A stretch of DNA of 36,294 nucleotides, from positions 1 to 36,294 of the IMG/VR virus record IMGVR_UViG_3300035698_003231; one strand, 5' to 3'. The notes under the pieces are model-generated. The model had not been told where the DNA came from, searched no databases, and saw only the letters and a program-made list of their open reading frames with translations. The DNA comes from a virus. The position numbers were made by a program, and so were the translations under genes. This document shows positions 19,906 through 26,586 of this stretch, piece by piece; positions within the stretch are counted from its first letter, which is position 1; the number at the start of each line of letters is the position of its first letter.

Positions 19906-19936
19906 AACGTATTTAAACGAAAGGATTTATAAATGA
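19811..19936 (+). CDS. Small single-span membrane protein (41 aa)
   Basis: ATG 19811 has a strong AAGGAG and overlaps the previous gene for 95 bp in another frame. MKQNFLEKARQWLVVGMIVF continues the hydrophobic helix (FCVLVSVVMHI) and ends with a polar tail. Together with the upstream protein it could form a holin/antiholin or spanin-like pair. A 12-codon ORF follows at 19934-19972, ending just before the TerS start. Confidence 0.5.
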   Translation: MKQNFLEKARQWLVVGMIVFFCVLVSVVMHIETYLNERIYK

Positions 19937-19974
19937 AGAAAATCAATATATTGAAACTCATTGTGAGGTAAGTA

Positions 19975-20523
19975 ATGGTAGCAAAGAAGAAAAAGACAGC
20001 TCCTAAAAAGAAAGCGGCGCCAAGGAAAAAGGCTGTTAAAAATATCAGAAACACAATATCTAAATCAGGGGGTAGGCCAACCAAACTAACCAAGGAAATA
20101 AAAAGACAACTAAAAGTGCTTGCGGAGAAAGGATTTACAGACAAAGAAATGGCTGAAGTCATTGGTATAACAGAGCAAACCATAAACAACTGGAAGAAAA
20201 GAAGCCAAAAGTTTTTTGAGTCCTTAAAAGATTGGAAGAAAATTGCAGATCATAAGGTTGAGAAATCACTGTACGAAAGAGCCACAGGATACGAACATCC
20301 AGAGGATAAGATCTTCAATGATAGCGGCATTCCTTTGATCGTTCCAACTACAAAGCATTACGCTCCTGATCCAGTATCAATGATATTTTGGTTGAAGAAC
20401 AGGCAACCAGACGTATGGAGAGACAAGAAAGAGGTTGGGTTGTCAATGACTGAAGATATGACAGACGACCAGATTAAAAACAGAATTGAAGTTCTGGAAG
20501 AAAAGATAAATGGCGGCAAGTAG
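19975..20523 (+). CDS. terS: Terminase small subunit
   Basis: This is 182 residues from ATG 19975 (GAGG upstream). A Lys/Ala-rich basic head (KKKKTAPKKKAAPRKKAV) precedes a helix-turn-helix (EKGFTDKEMAEVIGITEQTI, NNWKKR). The conserved SLYERATGYEHPEDKIF follows, with a C-terminal SMIFWLKNRQPDVWRDKKE that is typical of small terminases. It recognises the packaging site and hands DNA to TerL. The end overlaps the TerL start by 14 bp. Confidence 0.85.
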   Translation: MVAKKKKTAPKKKAAPRKKAVKNIRNTISKSGGRPTKLTKEIKRQLKVLAEKGFTDKEMAEVIGITEQTINNWKKRSQKFFESLKDWKKIADHKVEKSLYERATGYEHPEDKIFNDSGIPLIVPTTKHYAPDPVSMIFWLKNRQPDVWRDKKEVGLSMTEDMTDDQIKNRIEVLEEKINGGK

Positions 20524-21232
20524 AAAGGAACAAATTGAGTATTTACTATTGCTTGAAGAATCAGCCAAACGTATCGACCAGAACAAAATAGTAACCCTAT
20601 TCCCGGACGAAGGGCCATTATCAAGACATGAATATAAAAAACATATGGAGTTCTTCGAAGCTGGCATTACGTACCGGGAAAGGTTGCTTATTGCTGCTAA
20701 CCGGATTGGCAAGACTGTTGCGGGGGCTTATGAGTCCACTCTCCATCTTACCGGGAACTATCCCGATTGGTGGCCTGGTAGGAGGTTCAACCATCCTGTG
20801 TCATGGTGGGCAGCAGGAGACACGAGCGAGACTGTTAGAGATATTATCCAGCTCGAACTATTTGGGCCGATTAACGATATCGGAACTGGCATCATTCCTG
20901 GCAGGCTTATTGAGGGATATACAAGACGAATGGGAGTGCCTGACGCGATCCAAAGCGCTGAAATCAAGCATGTCACTGGCGGAGTTAGTAGAATTGGACT
21001 CAAAACATACGATCAAAAGCGAAAGTCTTTCCAAGGCACAAGCAAGCACGGAATTTGGTTAGATGAGGAAAGTAGCATGGAGATATACGCAGAGTGTTTG
21101 CTCAGGACAATGACCACGGAGGGCTTAATGATCTTGACATTTACACCCTTACGCGGTATATCTGATGTAGTAATGGCTTTTTTGCCTTCAGGGAAGTTGA
21201 CAGATGCTAAGACAACAACAGAACAGGATTAA
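20510..21232 (+). CDS. terL: Terminase large subunit, ATPase half
   Basis: This is 240 residues from ATG 20510. Walker A is AANRIGKT (residues about 62-69), WWAAGDTSETVRDIIQ is the adenine-side motif, and Walker B with catalytic Glu is HGIWLDEE (about 183-190). The coupling motif is LTFTPLRG. The frame then reads FLPSGKLTDAKTTTEQD and stops at TAA 21230, just where homologues continue into the nuclease domain. The missing half starts at 22081. It powers DNA packaging. Whether it works as a separate chain or is joined at RNA level is unknown. Confidence 0.85.
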   Translation: MAASRKEQIEYLLLLEESAKRIDQNKIVTLFPDEGPLSRHEYKKHMEFFEAGITYRERLLIAANRIGKTVAGAYESTLHLTGNYPDWWPGRRFNHPVSWWAAGDTSETVRDIIQLELFGPINDIGTGIIPGRLIEGYTRRMGVPDAIQSAEIKHVTGGVSRIGLKTYDQKRKSFQGTSKHGIWLDEESSMEIYAECLLRTMTTEGLMILTFTPLRGISDVVMAFLPSGKLTDAKTTTEQD

Positions 21233-21257
21233 CTCATGTGATATTAACAAAAAGCTT

Positions 21258-21284
21258 CAGTTTGGAGCTTAAAACTCCCAACTG
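21258..21284 (+). other. Hairpin at the start of the TerL insertion
   Basis: CAGTT-T-GGAG, a 7-nt loop and CTCC-C-AACTG form a 9-bp stem with one mismatch. It lies in the 120-bp non-coding stretch between the TerL ATPase stop and the first inserted gene. No T-run. I find no group I P7 or group II domain V sequence around it. Confidence 0.5.
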
Positions 21285-21352
21285 ATCAATTTCACAACCG
21301 ACTGTATTTAAAACGATAAATGCTAAAGTCACACGGGCGGGAGACTTAGGAA

Positions 21353-21634
21353 ATGAGTAGGGAAATACATAACCAAGAACTTCCAGTCCCATGCGATTTA
21401 AGCGAATGGGCAATACAAGAAGCAATTAATATGCTGCCAGAGAGGAAAGATAGATGGCTAATGATTCAGTGTGCTTCTCAGAACGTTCCAACTGCAACTA
21501 TTTTGACACATTATATGGTTGGCTTGGCAGTTGCATTGAATGTTGAATATGATCCCGATGAGTGGTCAATTGAGCTACATGAATTCGAAGACAATATTTA
21601 TCACATTTATAGGGTGCATACGGTAGGTGCATGA
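21353..21634 (+). CDS. Hypothetical protein inserted within TerL (93 aa)
   Basis: ATG 21353 with TTAGGA. Acidic and soluble: MSREIHNQELPVPCDLSEWA, then a helical RKDRWLMIQCASQNVPTATI, ending beta-rich (DNIYHIYRVHTVGA). No nuclease or transposase motif is visible. It is the first of three genes lying between the two halves of TerL. It looks like an ordinary phage accessory protein. Confidence 0.55.
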   Translation: MSREIHNQELPVPCDLSEWAIQEAINMLPERKDRWLMIQCASQNVPTATILTHYMVGLAVALNVEYDPDEWSIELHEFEDNIYHIYRVHTVGA

Positions 21635-21981
21635 TGACAGTAATCACAAAAGGACATTGGCCATGGAATCTTCACCCGACACGAAAAGAAGGCGAAAGAA
21701 TAGAGTGTCCAAAGTGCTATTCTACAGATATCAAAGATGATAAGTGTCAAGGTTGCGGGTATTTTGCTTATCAGGCAATGTCTGAACCCGAAATCGAGAC
21801 ACAAACAATTTACGGTGAAACAGAACTGCTACCAACTGATACCATAAACGCTATCAGATATTATCTACTTGCACATGAAGACGACATTAAGCACAGCATA
21901 AACGATTTTAATATATTGCGGGATGTTTTCGTGGTGTTAATGGGCAGAGAGCCAGAGGACAACAAGGAAGGAATACAATGA
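21631..21981 (+). CDS. Zinc-ribbon protein inserted within TerL (116 aa)
   Basis: ATG 21631 overlaps the previous stop (ATGA). CPKC (residues 26-29) and CQGC (39-42) form a zinc ribbon. The C-terminal half is helical and acidic (IRYYLLAHEDDIKHSINDFN). It is coupled to the gene before and overlaps the next by 4 bp, so the three inserted genes form one translational unit. Function unknown. Confidence 0.55.
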   Translation: MMTVITKGHWPWNLHPTRKEGERIECPKCYSTDIKDDKCQGCGYFAYQAMSEPEIETQTIYGETELLPTDTINAIRYYLLAHEDDIKHSINDFNILRDVFVVLMGREPEDNKEGIQ

Positions 21982-22097
21982 GCAAAAAGAGACACGCCAA
22001 CGAATCACTACAAGATTTCAAAACCCGTAGAAAGGTTGCAAACAGGAAGCGTAGGAATAGGGAGCAGATAAGACGGTGGAATGCCAGCGACAAGTAA
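21978..22097 (+). CDS. Arg/Lys-rich 39-aa protein overlapping the TerL nuclease start
   Basis: ATG 21978 behind AAGGAAGG; TAA 22095 lies 17 nt inside the TerL nuclease half. It is extremely basic, beginning MSKKRHANESLQDFKTRRKV and continuing with a KRRNREQIRRW segment; probably nucleic-acid binding. Because it ends within the next gene, ribosomes finishing it could reinitiate at ATG 22081, which lacks a well-spaced ribosome binding site. Confidence 0.55.
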   Translation: MSKKRHANESLQDFKTRRKVANRKRRNREQIRRWNASDK

Positions 22098-23634
22098 AAC
22101 AAAATACGTGGTGATGGCTACCTGGGATGATAGTCCTCATCTTACAACAGAAATGAAAGAAGAACTATGGGAAGGAATACCACCACACCAAAGAGACGCA
22201 AGATCGAAAGGAATACCTCAATTGGGATCAGGTGCTATATATCCGGTTGTCGAAGAAAGGATCACATGTGATGATTTCGAGATCCCTGCGTTTTGGCCGA
22301 AAGCTTATGCATTGGATGTTGGTTGGAATTGTACAGCTGCTTTGTGGGGCGCATGGGATAGGCAGAGTGATTGTGTTTATCTTTGGTCTTGTTATAAACA
22401 GGCTCAAGCGGAGCCTCCTGTCCATGTTGACGCGATTCAGGCAAGAGGGAAGTGGATACCAGGGGTTATTGACCCGGCAGCAAGGGGCAGAAGTCAGAAG
22501 GATGGACACAGGTTGTTTGACTCTTATATCTCTATGGGCCTCAACCTTGACCTGTCGGACAACGCAGTTGAGGCCGGAATACATGCAGTATTTAGGCGAA
22601 TGGTATCGGGCAGGCTCAAGGTGTTTAAAAGTTTATTACCCTGGTTTGAAGAATATAGGTTGTATAGACGAGATGAAAAGGGTAAGATAGTAAAAGAGAA
22701 CGACCATTTAATGGATTGCCTACACCCGAACACGAGAGTTTTAACAGGCAATGGAAGCGTAAGAATAGTTGACTTGGTTGGTAAAGCCGGTATGGTGTTA
22801 TCTATAAACGGGAAGTGGGTTTCTTTTAAAAACTGTAGAAGGACACACAAAAAAAAGGAAATGGTTAAGGTTTTGTTTGCTACCGGATCTGTCATATGCA
22901 CAAAAGACCATAAGTTTTTAACCGATAAAGGGTGGGTAAAGGCTGTTGACTTAATAGGAAAGAATTGCTATAATGCATTAACTCATACAATCCAACAAAA
23001 GGAGAGTAATGCATGCAAATCACAATCTTATCAGACAAGCAACAAGAGTTTAATGGAGAAGTTTACTGGTTATGTGGAAAGTATTTCCAGAGGTACGGTA
23101 AAAGGCTTCATAGGACTGTCTTTAAATCCCACAACGGAGAGATCCCAAAAGGGTTTCATGTCCACCACAAAGACGACAATCGGTCAAACAACGAGAACGA
23201 TAATCTTGAACTTTTATTCGGTCCTGAGCATATTTCACCACCACAAAGGAATTAGTAAAAAAATGCCGGAGCTTGCGCTTATCAAAGCGGCTGAGTGGCA
23301 TGGTGGGGAAGATGGCAAAGAGTGGCATAAACAACATTACGAGAACTTTAAGCACCTACTTCACCAGAAAGGAACCTTTACTTGTGAATGGTGTGGCTAC
23401 GAATACACAGCCCAAGTCAATGGGAACAATAGATTCTGTTCGAACAACTGTAAGACAAAGTGGCGGTTTAAATCCGGTATTGATGACGAAGAAAGAACAT
23501 GCATTGAATGTGGAACCAAATTCATTAAAAACAAGTATGTCAAAACTAAAACCTGTACCAGGTCATGCGCTGGAAAAGTGTCAAGCCGTAAAAGAATGGA
23601 AAGAGAGCGCAACATATTGCATGGAAGTTCCTGA
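22081..23634 (+). CDS. terL: Terminase large subunit, nuclease half (N-extein) running into the intein
   Basis: From ATG 22081, residues 1-212 are TerL: KYVVMATWDDSPHLTTEMKE, IPPHQRDARSKGIPQLGSGA, then the RNase H-like nuclease with metal ligands in YALDVGWN and in PGVIDPAARG. It breaks at NDHLMD, inside the third acidic motif. Residue 213 is Cys1 of an intein. The frame stays open through the intein's HNH region to TAA 23632, but the intein C-part and TerL end lie one frame over. A +1 shift anywhere between 23228 and 23634 would give a complete protein. Confidence 0.8.
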   Translation: MPATSKTKYVVMATWDDSPHLTTEMKEELWEGIPPHQRDARSKGIPQLGSGAIYPVVEERITCDDFEIPAFWPKAYALDVGWNCTAALWGAWDRQSDCVYLWSCYKQAQAEPPVHVDAIQARGKWIPGVIDPAARGRSQKDGHRLFDSYISMGLNLDLSDNAVEAGIHAVFRRMVSGRLKVFKSLLPWFEEYRLYRRDEKGKIVKENDHLMDCLHPNTRVLTGNGSVRIVDLVGKAGMVLSINGKWVSFKNCRRTHKKKEMVKVLFATGSVICTKDHKFLTDKGWVKAVDLIGKNCYNALTHTIQQKESNACKSQSYQTSNKSLMEKFTGYVESISRGTVKGFIGLSLNPTTERSQKGFMSTTKTTIGQTTRTIILNFYSVLSIFHHHKGISKKMPELALIKAAEWHGGEDGKEWHKQHYENFKHLLHQKGTFTCEWCGYEYTAQVNGNNRFCSNNCKTKWRFKSGIDDEERTCIECGTKFIKNKYVKTKTCTRSCAGKVSSRKRMERERNILHGSS

Positions 23635-23677
23635 AGGAAACGCATTTGCTGTTGAAAATGGTGTTATAGTTCACAAT
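22717..23677 (+). mobile_element. Cys1 intein in TerL nuclease motif, frames out of register
   Basis: It begins CLHPNTRVLTGNG (block A) and has GSVICTKDHKFLTDKGWVKA as block B. It ends in YCMEVPEGNAFAVENGVIVH then Asn, followed by Cys+1 (blocks F and G). The span is 961 nt, one more than a codon multiple, so the two splicing halves are in frames 1 and 2. An HNH gene in a third frame occupies the middle. Loss of one base near 23233 would unite the halves. Alternatively the halves could act in trans as a split intein. Confidence 0.75.
23013..23255 (+). CDS. HNH homing endonuclease nested in the TerL intein (frameshifted)
   Basis: ATG 23013 has its own AAAAGGAGA. YGKRLHRTVFKSHNGEIPKG then FHVHHKDDNRSNNENDNLEL is a clear HNH core with intact His residues. 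The frame stops at 23255, but the family's continuation lies in frame +1 from about 23236 to 23634. That continuation is HHHKGISKKM, AAEWHGGEDGKEWHKQHYEN, then CEWC, CSNNC, CIEC and CTRSC zinc knuckles. Reading ATTTC as ATTC (23232-23236) joins the two smoothly. The nuclease would promote homing of the intein into TerL genes. Confidence 0.75.
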   Translation: MQITILSDKQQEFNGEVYWLCGKYFQRYGKRLHRTVFKSHNGEIPKGFHVHHKDDNRSNNENDNLELLFGPEHISPPQRN

Positions 23678-23797
23678 TGTTGCAGGTATTTAATTCTTTC
23701 AGGCATGGCAATAGCAGTGGACGAAGTAACGGCCACATCTGATTATGTGAAAGAATATAAGCTTAAACAGGGTGGGAATCCGACAACGGGATATTAA
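23228..23797 (+). CDS. terL: Intein C-part plus TerL C-extein
   Basis: This frame is open from 23228 to TAA 23795. It has no evident ribosome binding site; the ATG at 23273 and the ATG at 23537 are possible starts. The last ~45 intein residues (CQAVKEWKESATYCMEVPEG onward) end at 23677. The C-extein is CCRYLILSGMAIAVDEVTAT to GGNPTTGY, matching the end of large terminases after the DHLMDAxRY motif. Its expression needs either frameshifting from the upstream frame or separate translation and trans-splicing. Confidence 0.65.
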   Translation, partial: AYFTTTKELVKKCRSLRLSKRLSGMVGKMAKSGINNITRTLSTYFTRKEPLLVNGVATNTQPKSMGTIDSVRTTVRQSGGLNPVLMTKKEHALNVEPNSLKTSMSKLKPVPGHALEKCQAVKEWKESATYCMEVPEGNAFAVENGVIVHNCCRYLILSGMAIAVDEVTATSDYVKEYKLKQGGNPTTGY

Positions 23798-23799
23798 CA

Positions 23800-23988
23800 A
23801 TGGCTAAAACATTCCAAGAAAAAAGATTAGACTTGGAAACACGGCTTGAAGATATTTTCGTTGAGATATCGGAAGAAGATCCAGGTATTGACATACAACA
23901 TGCTATGAAAACAGTTAACCGGTTATTGTCTGACATAACAGTTAAGAGGCGGTTTAGGAATAATAAATTAGTTAAGAACAAGAAATAA
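23800..23988 (+). CDS. Small hypothetical protein after TerL (62 aa)
   Basis: ATG 23800 is 2 bp after the TerL stop with no clear Shine-Dalgarno, so translation is probably coupled. It is helical and charged: MAKTFQEKRLDLETRLEDIF, a middle acidic section and a strongly basic end (VKRRFRNNKLVKNKK). No family recognised. Confidence 0.5.
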   Translation: MAKTFQEKRLDLETRLEDIFVEISEEDPGIDIQHAMKTVNRLLSDITVKRRFRNNKLVKNKK

Positions 23989-24005
23989 ATAAAAATTTGG
24001 GCTAT

Positions 24006-24034
24006 CTAACCCGGCCAGGTTAGAGACGCTAACC
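24006..24034 (+). promoter_or_regulatory. Mutually exclusive hairpins upstream of a terminator
   Basis: CTAACC (24006-24011), GGTTAG (24018-24023) and CTAACC (24029-24034) allow the middle element to pair with either neighbour, with loops of 6 or 5 nt. They lie 9 nt before the terminator stem. The layout recalls an attenuator or an antitermination site controlling entry into the head genes. Confidence 0.5.
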
Positions 24035-24042
24035 GAACAATT

Positions 24043-24085
24043 AAGGGGCAATACGGTGCCGTATCACTGTATTGCCCCTTTTTTG
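24043..24085 (+). terminator. Intrinsic terminator between terminase and portal genes
   Basis: A perfect 12-bp stem (AAGGGGCAATAC with its complement at 24069-24080) and a run of T residues to 24084. It lies inside an otherwise continuous late operon, so it must be leaky or antiterminated. Confidence 0.85.
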
Positions 24086-24103
24086 TTGCCCAAAAGGAAA
24101 TAT

Positions 24104-26143
24104 ATGCCAACAGCACTCGAAAAACTAATAAAACTGTCAAAGAACAAGAATATTGCCATTGGTAAAGACGAAGACTTCTTGACCCGGCTTGGCAATGATG
24201 TTGTCGAGCTTACCAAAGAGGATGACGGCACCAGGGACGAGTGGAAAAAGATATCAGAAAAGGCAATGAAACATGCCTTGCAGATATCAGAGCAAAAGAA
24301 CACGCCGTGGGAAGGTGCATCGAATGTTAAATACCCTCTTCTTACCATTGCGGCTTTACAGTTCAATGCAAGGGCATACCCGGCAGCTATCCAGGGCCAA
24401 AAGGTTGTAGGTACGAAAACAACCGGTCGTGATCCTGAAGGTGAAAAGGCAGAGCAGGGCAAGAGAATAGAAGAGTTCATGAATTGGCAACTCCTGGAAC
24501 AGAACGAAGAATGGGAGGAACAGCTTGACAAGATACTCCTTGCTTTACCAATAGAGGGTTGTGAGTTCAAGAAAACTTTCTTTTCTCCTGATAAGGGCCG
24601 CAATGTATCTGAGTGGATCCGGCCAATAGATTTAATTGTCAACAACAACAACACAAAGACTTTAGAAACATGCCCCAGGATAACCCATCGGTTTTTTATG
24701 AAACCCCGGGATATCATTGAGCGTCAAAAAATTGGCATATGGTTAGATGTTGACCTAAAGATTGACGCTGATGCAGATAAGAGGGAAACGGATCAAGAAT
24801 TCTATGAGCAACATACGTTCCTTGACTTGGACGGCGACAAGTACAAGGAGCCGTATGCGGTAACTGTTCATGTAGAAACAGCACAGGTGGTTAGGATTCG
24901 GGCTGATTTCATGCCTGAAAACATAACCGTCAAAAAAGACGATAATATCATCCAACTTCAAAAGCTTATATTTGAGGGCAATATAGAAGTTGACCAGCTT
25001 GCAGATGCTTTAAAAGGAGTTTCGATAGTCTCAATAGATCGGTTCACATACTTTGTAAAATATACTTTCTTTCCAAGTCCTGATGGTAAGTTTTATGATA
25101 TGGGATTTGGTCAATTAGTATCTGGGCTGAATGACTCAATTGATACCACGATTAATCAACTGAATGACGCTGGTACATTGGACAACAACCAAACAGGCTT
25201 TATTCGTGATGGGATAGAGGTAGACAATAAACGTGGTGATGTGAAAACCACAATGGGATCATTTAAGAGAATTAAAGTTCCATCTGGAACATCTATTCGT
25301 GATGCAGTATTGCCGCTTCAGTTCGGAGGGTCTTCAGTGGTTCTTTTCAACCTGTTAGGGTTATTAATACAGGGAGTCAAAGACATAACGAGCGTTCAAG
25401 ACATTTTCACAGGCGGTCAACAGCAAAACGAGACAGCAACCACCACGTTAACGAGAGTAGAACAAGGGTTAAAGGTATTTACTGCAATTTATAAGAGGGT
25501 TTACAGATCCCTGAAGAAAGAGTTTAAAATCCATTATCGACTGAATGGGATATTTCTTGAACCGGAAACATATTTTAGGGTTCTGGACAGTGATGAAGAA
25601 CAGGTTATAAAACTCACAGACTTCAGAAACGATGGCACAGACGTTCAGCCGGTTGGTGATCCTCAGATATCAACCTTGACTGAAAAGATAGCCAAGGCTC
25701 AAATTGTGAGAGAAGAGGCGCAGATCAATCCAATAGTCCGTAGAGATGAGGCCACAAAGCGGCTATTTGAGGCCATAGAGATACCAAACATTGACGCTCT
25801 TATAATTCCAGCAGAAGAACGACAACCACCTCCTGATCCTGAAATGATCAGGCTTCAGGTTGAATTACTTAAAGGAAGGGCAGAAACGGCATTAACAGAG
25901 GAAGAAATAAAAAAGACAAAGGCCCAAACGATTGAGACATATGCAAAAGCAGTTGAAGCAATTGCAAATGCAGAGTCAAAGGAAGCAGGTGATCAGCTTG
26001 CACAATATAGATCAGATTTAGAGGGATTATTAAAAATGGTTGAGGTGAAAAATGACGAGAGAAGAACTACAGCGATGGAAGGCGGACCCAACAACCAAGT
26101 GGCTAATAAACAAGCTGGAGAAAGTTCAGTTGCGTTGCCTTAA
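24104..26143 (+). CDS. Portal protein
   Basis: This is 679 residues from ATG 24104 (AAAAGGA); the earlier ATG at 24056 lies within the terminator. Characteristic parts are WEGASNVKYPLLTIAALQFN, ARAYPAAIQG, the wing-domain IRPIDLIVNN, and the long clip/stem segment with YDMGFGQLVSGLNDSIDTTI NQL and TTTLTRVEQGLKVFTAIYKR. The C-terminal ~100 residues are a helical barrel-like region (PDPEMIRLQVELLKGRAETA). It forms the dodecameric DNA gate at the capsid vertex to which TerL docks. Confidence 0.85.
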   Translation: MPTALEKLIKLSKNKNIAIGKDEDFLTRLGNDVVELTKEDDGTRDEWKKISEKAMKHALQISEQKNTPWEGASNVKYPLLTIAALQFNARAYPAAIQGQKVVGTKTTGRDPEGEKAEQGKRIEEFMNWQLLEQNEEWEEQLDKILLALPIEGCEFKKTFFSPDKGRNVSEWIRPIDLIVNNNNTKTLETCPRITHRFFMKPRDIIERQKIGIWLDVDLKIDADADKRETDQEFYEQHTFLDLDGDKYKEPYAVTVHVETAQVVRIRADFMPENITVKKDDNIIQLQKLIFEGNIEVDQLADALKGVSIVSIDRFTYFVKYTFFPSPDGKFYDMGFGQLVSGLNDSIDTTINQLNDAGTLDNNQTGFIRDGIEVDNKRGDVKTTMGSFKRIKVPSGTSIRDAVLPLQFGGSSVVLFNLLGLLIQGVKDITSVQDIFTGGQQQNETATTTLTRVEQGLKVFTAIYKRVYRSLKKEFKIHYRLNGIFLEPETYFRVLDSDEEQVIKLTDFRNDGTDVQPVGDPQISTLTEKIAKAQIVREEAQINPIVRRDEATKRLFEAIEIPNIDALIIPAEERQPPPDPEMIRLQVELLKGRAETALTEEEIKKTKAQTIETYAKAVEAIANAESKEAGDQLAQYRSDLEGLLKMVEVKNDERRTTAMEGGPNNQVANKQAGESSVALP

Positions 26144-26267
26144 CGAGAGTTTGAGGGCTGCGAATAATGATCCAAGTGTAACGCTGAAGATAGTTGCAAG
26201 CTCAGAAGGTAAGTTTGACATGGTGGACGAAATTAAGGAAATCATTAAACAAGGAGATGAGGAATGA
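26052..26267 (+). CDS. Small hypothetical protein overlapping the portal gene (71 aa)
   Basis: ATG 26052 follows GAGGTGAAAA within the portal gene, overlapping it by 92 bp in another frame. MTREELQRWKADPTTKWLIN is followed by a helical body and an acidic end (EIKEIIKQGDEE). A similar short ORF between portal and later head genes is common in podoviruses. Function unknown. Confidence 0.6.
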   Translation: MTREELQRWKADPTTKWLINKLEKVQLRCLNESLRAANNDPSVTLKIVASSEGKFDMVDEIKEIIKQGDEE

Positions 26268-26569
26268 ACAAGTCAGGAATAAACCCGGTAGAGTACAAGG
26301 TTTTAATCGAACCTATCAAGGTGGAGGAAAAGAGCAAGGGAGGTATTATTTTCGTTCCCGAAACCAAGGACAAGGAAAAGTATGCGACAGTAAAGGGAAG
26401 ATTGGTTGCAATTGGCTCAAACGCTTTCACTGCGCCTGATTGGGGATATCGACCGGAAGTAGGTCAAATGGTAATGTTTGACAGATATGCTGGCGGTTTG
26501 GTAATGGGTTCGGATGGTGAAGAATATAGGCTGGTTAACGATAAGGAAGTTTGTGCAGTTCTGACATAA
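26264..26569 (+). CDS. GroES-like co-chaperonin
   Basis: This is 101 residues from ATG 26264 (AGGAGATGAGG). VEYKVLIEPIKVEEKSKGGI and IFVPETKDKEKYATVKGRLV match the N-terminal half of Cpn10, including the KxxGGI(I/V) mobile-loop position. GQMVMFDRYAG and LVNDKEVCAVL match its C-terminal end. It overlaps the preceding gene by 4 bp. Like T4 gp31, it could replace host GroES to help fold the capsid protein made downstream. Confidence 0.8.
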   Translation: MNKSGINPVEYKVLIEPIKVEEKSKGGIIFVPETKDKEKYATVKGRLVAIGSNAFTAPDWGYRPEVGQMVMFDRYAGGLVMGSDGEEYRLVNDKEVCAVLT

Positions 26570-26586
26570 AATAAGGGAGAATGGCA

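Noticed and set aside
21233-22080. Group I or group II intron in terL
   Set aside because: No P7-type R/S sequences, no domain V hairpin and no GUGYG start. The non-coding part is only 120 nt, too short for a group I core outside the ORFs. Kept as an unexplained insertion instead.
22232-22690. 152-aa alternative-frame ORF within the TerL nuclease region
   Set aside because: It is a shadow of the TerL nuclease frame, which carries the conserved terminase motifs.
24064-24717. 217-aa antisense ORF over the portal gene
   Set aside because: Ser/Phe-rich sequence typical of an antisense shadow; the portal frame is clearly coding.
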